Shown here one piece after another: positions 7,664 to 17,992 of a stretch of 64,000 bases of DNA (positions are counted from its first letter, which is position 1; each line of letters begins with the position of its first letter). The notes beneath the pieces were generated by a model. It was not told the DNA's origin, ran no database searches, and was given only the letters and a program-made list of their open reading frames with translations. Both the position numbers and the translations under genes were made by a program. This DNA is from Streptomyces sp. NBC_00358 (lineage in GTDB: Bacteria > Actinomycetota > Actinomycetes > Streptomycetales > Streptomycetaceae), in NCBI RefSeq assembly GCF_036099295.1, contig NZ_CP107976.1, positions 4,092,001 through 4,156,000 on the forward strand. The letters run 5' to 3'.

Positions 7664-9599
7664 GTGACGAGCAAGGTCAGCAGCCCAACGGAACAGGCCG
7701 ACGAAGCCGTCGTAGGAGAACAGCGCAAACCGCCGGGGGCGAAGGACGTCCGTCGGCTCGACCGGGTCATCATCCGGTTCGCGGGGGACTCCGGCGACGG
7801 TATGCAACTCACCGGCGACCGCTTCACATCGGAGACTGCCTCCTTCGGCAACGACCTCTCGACCCTGCCGAACTTCCCTGCCGAGATCCGCGCGCCCGCA
7901 GGCACCCTGCCGGGCGTTTCGTCTTTCCAACTGCACTTCGCCGACCACGACATCCTCACGCCGGGCGACGCGCCCAACGTCCTCGTGGCCATGAACCCGG
8001 CGGCCCTGAAGGCGAACATCGCCGATGTGCCGCGCGGTGCCGAGATCATCGTCAACACCGACGAGTTCACCAAACGGGCGATGCAGAAGGTCGGCTACGC
8101 GGCCAACCCGCTGGAGGACGGCTCGCTGGACGGCTACAACGTCCATCCCGTCCCGCTCACGACGATGACCGTCGAGGCGCTCAAGGAGTTCGAGCTCTCC
8201 CGCAAGGAGGCCGAGCGCTCCAAGAACATGTTCGCGCTGGGTCTGCTGTCGTGGATGTACCACCGTCCGACCGAGGGCACCGAGAAGTTCCTGCGGACCA
8301 AGTTCGCCAAGAAGCCCGAGATCGCCGCCGCCAACCTCGCCGCGTTCCGCGCCGGCTGGAACTTCGGTGAGACGACCGAGGACTTCGCCGTCTCCTACGA
8401 GGTGGCGCCGGCGTCGCAGACCTTCCCGACCGGCACGTACCGGAACATCTCCGGGAACCTCGCCCTGTCGTACGGCCTGATCGCCGCCTCCCAGCAGGCC
8501 GATCTGCCGCTCTACCTGGGCTCCTATCCCATCACCCCGGCCTCCGACATCCTGCATGAGCTGAGCAAGCACAAGAACTTCGGAGTGCGCACCTTCCAGG
8601 CCGAGGACGAGATCGCGGGCATCGGCGCGGCACTCGGGGCGGCGTTCGGCGGCTCGCTCGCGGTGACGACGACGTCCGGTCCCGGTGTGGCGCTGAAGTC
8701 GGAGACGATCGGACTCGCCGTCTCCCTCGAACTGCCCCTGCTCGTCATCGACATCCAGCGCGGCGGACCGTCGACCGGTCTGCCGACCAAGACCGAGCAG
8801 GCCGACCTGCTCCAGGCGATGTACGGGCGCAACGGCGAGGCCCCGGTCCCGATCGTCGCCCCGCGCACCCCGGCCGACTGCTTCGAGGCGGCGATGGAGG
8901 CGGCCCGGATCGCGCTGACGTACCGGACACCCGTCCTGCTGCTGTCCGACGGCTACCTGGCCAACGGCTCCGAGCCGTGGCGCGTCCCGGAGACCGACGA
9001 ACTCCCTGATCTGCGCGTGCAGTTCGCCCAGGGACCCAACCACACCCTGGACGACGGCACCGAGGTCTTCTGGCCCTACAAGCGCGACCCGGGGACCCTC
9101 GCCCGCCCCTGGGCCGTCCCCGGAACGCCCGGCCTCGAACACCGCATCGGCGGTATCGAGAAGCAGGACGGCAGCGGGAACATCTCGTACGACCCGGCCA
9201 ACCACGACTTCATGGTCCGCACCCGCCAGGCCAAGATCGACGGCATCGACGTCCCCGACCTGGAGGTCGACGACCCCACCGCGGGCACCGACGCCGCGGC
9301 CGACACCCTTGTCCTCGGCTGGGGTTCGACGTACGGGCCGATCACCGCGGCGGTCCGCCGGCTGCGCACCGCCGGGGAGCACATCGCGCAGGCCCATCTG
9401 CGTCACCTCAACCCCTTCCCGCGGAATCTGGGCGCGGTGCTGAGGCGTTACGACAAGGTGGTGATCCCCGAGATGAACCTCGGTCAGCTCGCCACCCTCG
9501 TCCGGGCGAGGTATCTGGTGGACGCGCACTCGTACAACCAGGTCAACGGCATGCCGTTCAAGGCTGAGCAGCTCGCCACGGCTCTCAAGGAGGCCATCG

Positions 9600-9607
<8 letters not shown>
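7664..9607 (+). CDS. korA: 2-oxoacid:ferredoxin oxidoreductase subunit alpha (KorA)
   Basis: KorA with KorB converts 2-oxoglutarate (or a related 2-oxoacid), CoA and oxidised ferredoxin to the acyl-CoA, CO2 and reduced ferredoxin. The 647-aa protein is the fused gamma-alpha form usual in actinobacteria: an N-terminal POR gamma domain (FAGDSGDGMQLTGDRF, about residues 35-215), the pyrimidine-binding alpha domain (LPLYLGSYPITPASDILHEL; FQAEDEIAGIGAALGAAFGG), and a C-terminal transketolase-like domain (LVLGWGSTYGP; HLRHLNPFPRNL). The GTG at 7664 is fixed by a strong ribosome-binding site, AAAGGAGGTCC. The stop overlaps korB by 8 bp. Exact substrate preference cannot be read from sequence. Confidence 0.95.
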
Positions 9608-10679
<1,072 letters not shown>

Positions 10680-10793
10680 GACCGTCCGGGGCGGATTCCG
10701 TCTGCGGGCGGTCACCGTCCGGGGGCGGTCTCCGTCTGCGGGCAGCTTCCGTCCAGGACGGCTTCCGCCTACGGGCGGCTTCCGCAGAGGTTT
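10680..10793. repeat. Imperfect tandem repeats downstream of korB
   Basis: Four to five imperfect units of roughly 25-30 bp built from CCGTCCGGGGGCGGT and TTCCGTCTGCGGGC fill the gap between korB and the convergent HxlR gene. They are GC-rich with hairpin potential. No gene is present. Confidence 0.6.
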
Positions 10794-10827
10794 CTACGAG
10801 GCCCGGGCCCTGAGTGCCCGGGCCTCG
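10794..10827 (-). terminator. Hairpin overlapping the 3' end of the HxlR gene
   Basis: CGAGGCCCGGGC and GCCCGGGCCTCG (10797-10808 and 10816-10827) form a perfect 12-bp stem with a 7-nt loop. It contains the last codons of the HxlR gene and ends at its TAG stop. Beyond the stop there are only a few A/T bases, so termination strength is uncertain; it could also stop korAB transcripts arriving from the other side. Confidence 0.55.
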
Positions 10828-11207
10828 TCGTACGCGCCGCGGGCGCGGTCGACGTCGGCCATGCGCTCATTGGTCCACAGTGCCAGCGACCGCACCTGCT
10901 CGGCGGCCTCGCGGCCCAGCTCGGTGAGGGAGTAGTCGACGCGCGGCGGGATGACCGGCTTGGCGTCGCGATGGACGAGCCCGTCACGCTCCAGGGTCTG
11001 CAGGGTCTGGGTGAGCATCTTCTCGCTGACCCCTCTCCCGAAGCTGTCGATCGCCCGGCGCAGCTCGCCGAAGCGGTACGAACGCTCCAGGAGCTCGATC
11101 AGGACGAGGACACCCCAGCGGCTGGTGACGTGTTCCAGGACCAGTCGGTACGGACACATCGCCTCGGCGGCTTCGTACCCGTCCGCTGCCTTGTTGCTTA
11201 CGGTCAT
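10794..11207 (-). CDS. HxlR-family transcriptional regulator, probably redox-sensing
   Basis: This is a 137-aa winged-helix regulator. The HxlR core is clear: CPYRLVLEHVTSRWGVLVL, then FGELRRAIDSFGRGVSEKMLTQTLQTLERDGL, then PPRVDYSLTELG. The single Cys18 directly before PYR occupies the position used for thiol sensing in quinone- and aldehyde-responsive HxlR proteins (established for QorR/HypR-type regulators; inferred here). It is divergent from an NmrA-type quinone reductase gene with a 91-bp intergenic region, the usual arrangement for a repressor and its target. Confidence 0.92.
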   Translation of the reverse strand: MTVSNKAADGYEAAEAMCPYRLVLEHVTSRWGVLVLIELLERSYRFGELRRAIDSFGRGVSEKMLTQTLQTLERDGLVHRDAKPVIPPRVDYSLTELGREAAEQVRSLALWTNERMADVDRARGAYDEARALRARAS

Positions 11208-11298
11208 GCCAGTATCTTACTTCAAGGTGGGTACTTTCCATTAGTTAGTGCAGCTCCTAGGGTGAGTGACAACCGCACCCCACAAGGAGATGTACGTC
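11208..11298. promoter_or_regulatory. Divergent promoter/operator of HxlR regulator and quinone reductase gene
   Basis: The 91-bp divergent region contains an AT-richer stretch at 11211-11240, AGTATCTTACTTCAAGG followed by TGGGTACTTTCC, with outer half-sites AGTA and TACT. It lies directly upstream of the regulator start and is the best candidate HxlR operator. AAGGAG at 11284-11289 is the ribosome-binding site that sets the start of the oxidoreductase at 11299. Confidence 0.5.
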
Positions 11299-12153
11299 AT
11301 GAGCATCGTCGTCACCGGAGCCACCGGACACCTCGGCCGCCACGTCGTCGAGCAACTGCTGGAGAAGGTCCCCGCCGAGCAGATCACCGCCGTCGTGCGG
11401 GACGAGTCCAAGGCCGCCGACCTCGCGGCCCGCGGCGTCCGGCTCTCGGTCGCCGACTACAACACGCCGGAGACCTTCGACGGACTGTTCGCGGCCGGCG
11501 ACAAGGTGCTGCTGATCTCGGGCAACGAGTTCGACAAGGGCCGCGTCGAGCAGCACCGGGTCGTCATCGACGCGGCCGGGGCGGCCGGCGTCTCCCTGCT
11601 CGCCTACACCAGCGCCCCCGGCAGCCTGACGGCCGCGCTGGCCGACGACCACCGTGCCACCGAGGAGGTCCTGCTCGCCTCCGGACTGCCCTACACGCTG
11701 CTGCGCAACGGCTGGTACCACGAGAACTACACCGAGAACCTCGCCCCCGTCCTCGCGCACAGCGCCGTCGTCCAGGCCGCCGGCGAGGGCCGCGTCGCCT
11801 CCGCCTCGCGCGCCGACTACGCGGCCGCCGCGGTCGCGGTGCTGACCGGCGAGGGGCACGAGAACGCCACGTACGAGCTGAGTGGCGACGAGGCGTGGGG
11901 CTTCGCCGAGTACGCCGCCGAGCTGAGCCGGCAGACCGGCAGGGAGATCGCCTACACCTCCGTCCCCCTGGAGACCTTCACCGGCATCCTCGTCGGCGCC
12001 GGGCTGCCCGAGGCCTTCGCCGGGATCCTCGCGGGCGTCGACGCGTCCATCGAGAAGGGCGAGCTGGCCGTCACCACCGGCGACCTATCCCGCCTGACCG
12101 GCCGTCCGACCACGCCGATCGCCGAGTCCGTCGCGGTGGCGCTGAAGGGCTGA
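11299..12153 (+). CDS. NmrA/QorB-type NAD(P)H:quinone oxidoreductase (atypical SDR)
   Basis: This 284-aa Rossmann-fold protein is of the NmrA-like type that reduces quinones with NAD(P)H. MSIVVTGATGHLGRHVVEQLL supplies the GxxGxxG cofactor loop. Other visible blocks are LLISGNEFDKGRVEQHR, LLAYTSAP, LPYTLLRNGWYHENYTENL (the typical RNGWY segment) and ASRADYAAAAVAVL. ATG 11299 is preferred over the upstream in-frame GTG (11266) and ATG (11290) because AAGGAG lies nine bases ahead of it. Divergence from an HxlR regulator suggests induction by electrophiles or quinones. Confidence 0.9.
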   Translation: MSIVVTGATGHLGRHVVEQLLEKVPAEQITAVVRDESKAADLAARGVRLSVADYNTPETFDGLFAAGDKVLLISGNEFDKGRVEQHRVVIDAAGAAGVSLLAYTSAPGSLTAALADDHRATEEVLLASGLPYTLLRNGWYHENYTENLAPVLAHSAVVQAAGEGRVASASRADYAAAAVAVLTGEGHENATYELSGDEAWGFAEYAAELSRQTGREIAYTSVPLETFTGILVGAGLPEAFAGILAGVDASIEKGELAVTTGDLSRLTGRPTTPIAESVAVALKG

Positions 12154-12337
12154 CGCCCGCGCGGACACCGGGTGCCGGTCCCACGCGCCTCACCTGTCAT
12201 GACCGTATGACGGTACGGACATGACAGGCGAGGGTGTGCGGAGCTACCTTCTTTCATGCTGCACGGATTTCCCCCGCACGGGGCCCGGAACGCAGGGGCG
12301 CGATGGGCGTCCGAGGTCGTGGAAGAAGGAGACGCAG

Positions 12338-13432
12338 GTGGCCGGGAAGTCGAGAAGCGAGCAGCGCACAGGTCTGCTGAACGGCTTCGCGGCGTACGGG
12401 ATGTGGGGGCTCGTCCCCCTCTTCTGGCCGCTGATGAAGCCCGCCGGGGCGGTCGAGATCCTCGCCCACCGGATGGTGTGGTCGCTGGCGGTCGTCGGGG
12501 TCGCCCTGCTGGTCATGCGGCGCTGGGCCTGGGCGGGCGAACTGCTGCGGCAGCCGCGCAAGCTGGCGCTGATCACGGTCGCGGCGGCGGTCATCACCGT
12601 CAACTGGGGCGTCTACATCTGGGCGGTCAACTCCGAGCACGTGGTGGAGGCCTCGCTCGGCTACTTCATCAACCCCCTGGTCACCATCGCGATGGGCGTG
12701 CTGCTCCTCAAGGAGCGGCTGCGTCCGGTGCAGTGGGTCGCGGTGGGCGTCGGCCTGTCGGCCGTCCTCGTCCTGACGATCGGCGCCGGCCGGCCGCCGT
12801 GGATCTCCCTCTGCCTCGCCTTCTCCTTCGCCACGTACGGCCTGGTGAAGAAGAAGGTCAACCTCGGCGGCCTGGAGTCGCTCGCCGCCGAGAGCGCGAT
12901 CCAGTTCCTGCCGGCGCTGGCGTACCTGGTCTGGCTGGGCTCGCGGGGCGACGCCACGTTCACCACGCAGGGGCCGGGGCACGCCTCACTGCTCGCGGCG
13001 ACCGGCGTGGTGACGGCGGTCCCCCTGATCTGCTTCGGCGCCGCCGCGATCCGCGTGCCGCTGTCCACCCTGGGCCTGCTCCAGTACATGGCCCCCGTCT
13101 TCCAGTTCCTCCTCGGCATCTTCTACTTCCACGAGGCCATGCCGGTCGAGCGGTGGGCCGGGTTCGCGCTGGTGTGGCTGGCGCTGTCGCTCCTGACGTT
13201 CGACGCGCTGCGCGCCGCGCGGCGAGGTGCGCGGGCCCTGAGGGCATCGGCCCTCGCGAGCGGGTCCGTGACCGCGACCGCGGCTGACGCCGTGGGCAGC
13301 ACCGCTGTCGTCGGCACCACCACCGACGCCGCGGTGGTCGCTGTCGACGCCGTGGGCTCCGCCGCCGAGGCGGCCGGAATCACCTCCCTCGCCCCGGGCG
13401 GCACCCCGACCGGTTCGCACAGCACCTCGTAA
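12338..13432 (+). CDS. rarD: RarD-type EamA transporter (DMT superfamily)
   Basis: This 364-aa integral membrane protein has about ten transmembrane helices, the drug/metabolite transporter fold. RarD hallmarks are GLLNGFAAYGMWGLVPLFWP at the first helix, EILAHRMVWSL, VNWGVYIWAVNSEHVVEASLGYFINPL, and LQYMAPVFQFLLGIFYFHE near the end. The GTG start at 12338 follows GAAGAAGGAG with a 6-nt spacer. About 60 residues of Ala/Thr/Val-rich sequence extend beyond the last helix. The name RarD comes from a chloramphenicol-sensitivity annotation, and the real substrate is unknown. Confidence 0.9.
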   Translation: MAGKSRSEQRTGLLNGFAAYGMWGLVPLFWPLMKPAGAVEILAHRMVWSLAVVGVALLVMRRWAWAGELLRQPRKLALITVAAAVITVNWGVYIWAVNSEHVVEASLGYFINPLVTIAMGVLLLKERLRPVQWVAVGVGLSAVLVLTIGAGRPPWISLCLAFSFATYGLVKKKVNLGGLESLAAESAIQFLPALAYLVWLGSRGDATFTTQGPGHASLLAATGVVTAVPLICFGAAAIRVPLSTLGLLQYMAPVFQFLLGIFYFHEAMPVERWAGFALVWLALSLLTFDALRAARRGARALRASALASGSVTATAADAVGSTAVVGTTTDAAVVAVDAVGSAAEAAGITSLAPGGTPTGSHSTS

Positions 13433-13516
13433 CGGGCGGCCTCGTACGAACAGCAGCGTCGTACGAACGGAGGGGCGGCCCGGCGATTCCGTTGGCCGTC
13501 CGGTCGCGGAGCCACT

Positions 13517-13999
13517 ATGAGTGACTCCATGACGCCGACTCCCGCGCCCGCACCCGTCCACTGGAAACTCGTCATCGACTCCGCCGATCCGCACGCGCAG
13601 GCCGACTTCTGGTCCGCCGCGCTCGGTTACGAGGTCGAGGACAACAGCGCCTTCATCGAGCGGCTGCTGAGCGTGGGCGCCCTGCCCTCCGAGGCCGCCG
13701 TCGACTTCCACGGCCGCCCGGCCTTCCGGGACCTGATCGCCGTACGGCACCCCGACGACCCGTACGACGAGGAACGCGGCACGGGTCTCGGGCGGCGCCT
13801 GCTCTTCCAGCGGGTTCCGGAGCCCAAGACCGGCAAGAACCGGCTCCACCTGGACCTGCACCCGGGCGAGGGACGGCGCGCCGAGGAGGTCGGGCGCCTG
13901 ACGTCGCTGGGGGCGAGCGTGCTGCGGGAGGTGAAGGAACCGGCGGGCGAGTGGGTGGTGATGGCGGACCCCGAGGGGAACGAGTTCTGCGTCAACTGA
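13517..13999 (+). CDS. VOC-family (glyoxalase-like) protein
   Basis: This 160-aa single-domain protein of the vicinal oxygen chelate superfamily has paired beta-alpha-beta units: WKLVIDSADPHAQADFWSAALGYEVE at the start, LLFQRVPEPKTGKNRLHLDLHP in the middle and VVMADPEGNEFCVN at the end. The His in HLDLHP and the terminal DPEGNEFC block are the family signature. No substrate can be inferred. It follows rarD after 84 bp and may share a transcript with it. An alternative start is the ATG at 13529. Confidence 0.85.
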   Translation: MSDSMTPTPAPAPVHWKLVIDSADPHAQADFWSAALGYEVEDNSAFIERLLSVGALPSEAAVDFHGRPAFRDLIAVRHPDDPYDEERGTGLGRRLLFQRVPEPKTGKNRLHLDLHPGEGRRAEEVGRLTSLGASVLREVKEPAGEWVVMADPEGNEFCVN

Positions 14000-14098
14000 C
14001 GCGGGTGCTCCCGCTTCCCCGCCCTGTACCCGCACCATCGCTCGGCCTCTCGCCTTCGCCGGCTCCGTTCTCCTCCTCCGCGCCCCCGGCTCCGCTCG

Positions 14099-16054
14099 TC
14101 ACTCGCCCTGGGCGCGGGGAGGCCGGGCGTAGGGGGTGTCCGCGGCCACGCGGGCGCGTTCCGCGAGGCGGCCCATACGGGTGCGGGCCGATTCGAGCTG
14201 TTCGAGGTCGTCGGCGGCGGGACCGCCCTCGGCCGTGAGCTCGGTCCACACGCCGATCAGATCGCGCCCGAGGTGCAGCCCCTGGATGGGGTCGCGGACG
14301 GCGCGCCAGGCGGCAGCCGCGCTCTGGACGTTGCCGTAGGCGGCCCCCGTGTCCCGGTGGCGTCGGCGGACCCTCGCGAGATCGAGGGACAGATGGAACG
14401 ACCTCAGTGCGTCACCGGCCAAGTAGGCGATGTACGCGGTCAGTTCGCGCAGTTTCAGTACCTCGGGGTGCTCCTGGCCGAGCGACTGCGCCGCCTCCGC
14501 GACGGCTCGCTCCGCCATCCCCGCGGCGGCCTCGATGCGGCCCATCTTCACGGCCTCGTTGATCCGGGCGACCGGCTCCGCGAGGAACGCCGACGCGGCG
14601 TCACGTTCCGGGGCGGGCTCCTGTCCACTCGGCGCGAGCACCGCCTCGGCGACGGCGTCGAAGCCGCGCACCGGAGTCGGCTTCGGATCCGGTTCCCGGT
14701 CCGCGGCCAGCAGCGACAGGGCGTCCATCGCGGAAGCCGGCTTCCGCTCGAAAGCGGCCGCCTTCGGCTCGGGCACGGGCTGCCACTCGGGAGCGGCGGC
14801 CTCGGGCCCCGGTGCGGGCACCGGATCGGGGGCAGGAATCGGGTCGGGGACGGGCTTCCGTCCGGGCGCGGGCTTCTGCTCAGCGGCAGGACCGGACAGC
14901 GGCAGGACCGGCCCGAACTCTCCGGTCGGGGCGGGCGTCGCGGTGCCCGCCGACTCCGGTACCGCCCGCAGCACATGCGTCGGCGCGGCCCCGGGCAACG
15001 GCCTCGGTTCCGGTACCGCCCGGAGCACGAAGGTGGACGGCGTGGGCGTACCGGGCGCGGCGGACTCGGCCGCGGGCACCGGGTCCGGGCCGGGAGCGGT
15101 GCCGGGCGGTGCCGTGGGCGGGAGCGCCGGTGCCGCTTCAGACCCGCGCACGGGGGCCGACGGCCTCCCGCTCTCCGTTCCCGGGATCGGCCGCGCCTGC
15201 GGCTGCGGCTGCGGTTCCGGGATCGGCCGCGGCTGCGGCTGCGGTTCCGGGATCGGCCGCGACTGTGGCTGCGGTTCCGGGATCGGCCGCGCCTGTAGCT
15301 GCGGTTCCGGGATCAGCCGCGACTGTGCCTGCGGTTCCGGGATCAGCCGCGGCTGCGGTTCCGGGATCGGCTGCGGCTGTACTTCGGGGATCGGCTGCGG
15401 TTCCGGCACCGCGCGCAGGACGTACGTCGCCTTGTCCCGGCGCGGGGCACCCGGCGTCTCCGGAGCCTGCGCCGACACCTCGGCGGACGGCGGGGCGGGC
15501 GGAAGCGGCGGAGCCGGCGGCTGTGGGCGGTGTTCCTGGGGCGGGGACTGGGCGAAGTCGCGGGAGGAGCGTTCGGACCGGGCGTCGGCCGAGGGGTGCC
15601 CGTGTTCCCGGGCAGAAAGGTGCGGGCGGCGGTCGACCCTCTGCTCGTGCGACTGCACGGGCAGTCGCACCGCCTGCTGCACGGGCGGTGCGGGCGGTGC
15701 CACCTGTACGGGTTCCGCCGTGTACTGGCTGGAGCCGTCGACGTACACCTGGAGCGGCACGACGTAGCCGATGCGCTCGTCGTGGATGGTGGCGAGGACC
15801 GGATGGCCGGTGGCCAGGGCGAGACGGTGGAGGTAGTTCAGGATCGCGCCCTGGACCGTCTGACCGGGCGTGGCCACGACCGGCATCCCGCCGACCGTGG
15901 CACCGCTCTGGGCCCCGGTGGCGTGGACCGCGTCCGCCGACGCCGGTACGTGGACCTCGATCGGCGTCATCCCGGTGGTCGGCTGCCCCCCGGCACCGGC
16001 CGCCGAGCGCTGCCGCTTGAGTTCCCGCTTCTGTTCGCGGCTGAGTCGAGACAT
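14099..16054 (-). CDS. Pro-rich repeat protein with N-terminal conserved domain and TPR-like C-terminus
   Basis: This 651-aa protein of unknown function is the third gene of the minus arm of the secretion-like locus. Residues ~1-125 form a compact domain starting with a basic MSRLSREQKRELKRQR segment and including HRLALATGHPVLATIHDERIGYVVPLQVYVDGSSQY. Residues ~150-450 are Pro/Glu/Gln-rich, including many copies of a PIPEPQPQ-type unit. The last ~165 residues are helical and TPR-like (RINEAVKMGRIEAAAGMAERAV; LGQEHPEVLKLRELTAYIA; SFHLSLDLARVRRRH). ATG 16054 follows a GAGGGA site eight bases after the lipoprotein stop. Architecture suggests a scaffold or regulator, but this is inference. Confidence 0.75.
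   Translation of the reverse strand: MSRLSREQKRELKRQRSAAGAGGQPTTGMTPIEVHVPASADAVHATGAQSGATVGGMPVVATPGQTVQGAILNYLHRLALATGHPVLATIHDERIGYVVPLQVYVDGSSQYTAEPVQVAPPAPPVQQAVRLPVQSHEQRVDRRPHLSAREHGHPSADARSERSSRDFAQSPPQEHRPQPPAPPLPPAPPSAEVSAQAPETPGAPRRDKATYVLRAVPEPQPIPEVQPQPIPEPQPRLIPEPQAQSRLIPEPQLQARPIPEPQPQSRPIPEPQPQPRPIPEPQPQPQARPIPGTESGRPSAPVRGSEAAPALPPTAPPGTAPGPDPVPAAESAAPGTPTPSTFVLRAVPEPRPLPGAAPTHVLRAVPESAGTATPAPTGEFGPVLPLSGPAAEQKPAPGRKPVPDPIPAPDPVPAPGPEAAAPEWQPVPEPKAAAFERKPASAMDALSLLAADREPDPKPTPVRGFDAVAEAVLAPSGQEPAPERDAASAFLAEPVARINEAVKMGRIEAAAGMAERAVAEAAQSLGQEHPEVLKLRELTAYIAYLAGDALRSFHLSLDLARVRRRHRDTGAAYGNVQSAAAAWRAVRDPIQGLHLGRDLIGVWTELTAEGGPAADDLEQLESARTRMGRLAERARVAADTPYARPPRAQGE
15181..15410. 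repeat. Minisatellite-like tandem repeats encoding PIPEPQ units
   Basis: Repeated CGGTTCCGGGATCGGCCGCG-type units of about 24-36 bp, with variants such as CGGTTCCGGGATCAGCCGCG, run in frame through the middle of the Pro-rich gene. They encode Pro-Ile-Pro-Glu-Pro-Gln with variable spacer residues. Confidence 0.85.
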
Positions 16055-16062
16055 CGGTTCCC

Positions 16063-16770
16063 TCACGAAGGGGTGGACGGGTACGAGGACAGGGACGGGG
16101 ACGGCGACAAGGACGAAGGCGAGGGCGAGGACGGTGCCGGGAGGGTCGGCGGGGCCGCCGCCTCCACGGTCGTCGCCTCGGAGATGTGCCAGGGACGGCC
16201 GCCACCCGCCCGGGTGAGTCTGAGATAGACGTTCGCTCGGGGGCCCGTACCCGTCCAGCCGTCGCGGCCGTGGGCCGTGCCCTCCACGAAGAGGGCGCGG
16301 TAGGCCAGGACGGCCGTGTCGGCGGGGCCGTCGGCGTCGTCGTCCGCGGTCACGTCCACCGTGGTCCATGCCCGGTGGCCGGCCCAGGTGTTCCACTCCT
16401 CGCCCGGCCCGCTCGCGGGGTGGTACGACCGCTCGGCCGCGGCCTTGGACGCGGTGAACCAGCGGGCGGAGCGCAGCACGGCGTCGTGCGGACCGTAGTC
16501 GTACTTCGTGTCATAGCCGTACGCCACCTCCGCCCACGCCTCCGATACTTCCGTCGCGTCCGTCCCGTCGACACCCGACGGGCTCGGCACATGCGCGTCC
16601 GCGCCCAGCGGCCTGCCCGACGGGATGGGTGCCTTCGGTGCCACGGACGGCACCGCGGAGGGCGACGAACCCGGCGCACCCACGACATCACGATGGTCCC
16701 GCAGGCCACAGCCCGTCAACGCCAGTACCCCGGTCGCGGACACGACCGCCAGCGCGGCGAACGTCCTCAT
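16063..16770 (-). CDS. Predicted lipoprotein of the secretion-like locus
   Basis: This 235-aa exported lipoprotein has a signal peptide MRTFAALAVVSATGVLALTG followed by the lipobox Cys (LTGC), a disordered Pro/Ser linker, a globular domain of ~150 residues containing ARWFTASKAAAERSYHP and HRAWTTVDVTADDD, and a Ser/Pro-rich tail. ATG 16770 is favoured over the in-frame ATG at 16788 because AGGAGGGAGG lies between them and precedes 16770. The upstream ATG overlaps the peptidase stop (ATGA), so coupling is possible either way. I do not recognise the globular domain; an NTF2-like fold is plausible but unproven. Confidence 0.8.
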   Translation of the reverse strand: MRTFAALAVVSATGVLALTGCGLRDHRDVVGAPGSSPSAVPSVAPKAPIPSGRPLGADAHVPSPSGVDGTDATEVSEAWAEVAYGYDTKYDYGPHDAVLRSARWFTASKAAAERSYHPASGPGEEWNTWAGHRAWTTVDVTADDDADGPADTAVLAYRALFVEGTAHGRDGWTGTGPRANVYLRLTRAGGGRPWHISEATTVEAAAPPTLPAPSSPSPSSLSPSPSLSSYPSTPS

Positions 16771-16784
16771 CCTCGCCTCCCTCC

Positions 16785-17819
16785 TCATTTCAGCCCCAGC
16801 CAGGGTGCCGGATCCACGTACTTGCCGTTCACCTGGACCTCGAAGTGCGCGTGCGGTCCGGTCGAGAGGCCGGTGGAACCCACCTCGCCGACCTTCTGTC
16901 CGACCCGCACGTGCTGGCCGACGCTCACGCTGAGGCTGCGCATGTGGTTGTAGGTGGTCGAGACGCGGTCGCCGCCGATGGTCCCGTGGGAGATGACCAC
17001 CCGGTTGCCGTAACCGTTGGACCAGCCCGCGAAGGTGACCGTGCCGTCCCGGGCCGCCCTGAAGGGCGTACCCAACGCGGCCCCGAAGTCGATGCCGGTG
17101 TGCAGCTTGTAGACGTGCAGGATCGGGTGCATGCGCATGCCGAACGGCGAGGTGACGGGCGGGTTGCCGGCGATCGGCATCGCCATCCGCTGCCCGTCGG
17201 GGATCCTGCCCGGCGGATCGTCCACCGACTCGTACTTGGGGATCAGGGACTTGATACGGGCGACGTAGTTCTGGGTCTCGGTGTACGGGGGCATGCCGTG
17301 GTACTGGTGCACCGCGCCCGGCCCCGCGTTGTAGGCCGCGAGGGCGAGGTCGAGGGTCTCGCCGCTCGCCTCGCCGCGGTTCTTGTATCCCTCGACCGTC
17401 TTGGCGAGGGCACAGTCGTAACGGCCCTGGGCCATGATCGCGTCACCGGGATCGAATGGTGAGGCCCGGCCGTTGCCGTCGTCGTCCCTGCCCCAGTTCG
17501 GCCAGGTCCCCGGCATGAACTGCGACAGCCCTTCGGCGCCGACCGGAGACCGGGCGTCGGGGTTCCAGCCCGACTCCGCCTCGATCTGCGCGGCGATGAC
17601 CGCCGGCTTGATGACATCGCACAGGGCCCCCGCCTTGAGCACCCAGGGCACGTAACTCTGAGGTACGGCACCGTCCTTCAGCCCGCCGCCCCCACCCGGC
17701 CCCGGATCCTCCTCGCTCGACGCCCCGCTCACCGCGACCATCATGACCAGCGGCATGATCACCGCGGCGAGACAGCCGCCGACCACCCAGGTCATGGTGG
17801 ATCCACCCCCGTTGGACAT
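16785..17819 (-). CDS. Bifunctional lytic transglycosylase / M23 endopeptidase (VirB1/CwlT-like)
   Basis: This 344-aa membrane-anchored cell-wall enzyme should cut glycan strands and cross-linking peptides, as expected for a protein that opens peptidoglycan for an envelope-spanning machine. A transmembrane anchor spans residues ~11-31. The SLT domain (~65-195) has the catalytic Glu82 in IEAESGWNPDA, then GLSQFMPGTW and AAYNAGPGAV. The M23 domain (~215-340) has the metal ligands His240 and Asp244 in LHTGIDFG and HAHFEV (His323, His325). The SLT plus peptidase combination is the pattern of Gram-positive type IV secretion hydrolases. It is divergent from the ATPase arm. Confidence 0.92.
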   Translation of the reverse strand: MSNGGGSTMTWVVGGCLAAVIMPLVMMVAVSGASSEEDPGPGGGGGLKDGAVPQSYVPWVLKAGALCDVIKPAVIAAQIEAESGWNPDARSPVGAEGLSQFMPGTWPNWGRDDDGNGRASPFDPGDAIMAQGRYDCALAKTVEGYKNRGEASGETLDLALAAYNAGPGAVHQYHGMPPYTETQNYVARIKSLIPKYESVDDPPGRIPDGQRMAMPIAGNPPVTSPFGMRMHPILHVYKLHTGIDFGAALGTPFRAARDGTVTFAGWSNGYGNRVVISHGTIGGDRVSTTYNHMRSLSVSVGQHVRVGQKVGEVGSTGLSTGPHAHFEVQVNGKYVDPAPWLGLK

Positions 17820-17992
17820 CGGCTCCCCTCAGCCTCAGGTTCCGGTCGTGTACATGCAGTCGAGTCTCTCGGCTCCCACCCGATTCCCGCGTCACCACGG
17901 CGTCACAGACTCGTCCCAGGAACTCACGCCCCGTTACCCAACTCGGCCGGGCGCCGGGAGGATCGGGGCACCGACGAGGGAAGAGAGCACCC

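Noticed and set aside
15181..15410. Possible CRISPR-like array because of regular repeats
   Set aside because: Units are contiguous, in frame and translate to PIPEPQ repeats; there are no unique spacers of constant length and no cas genes.
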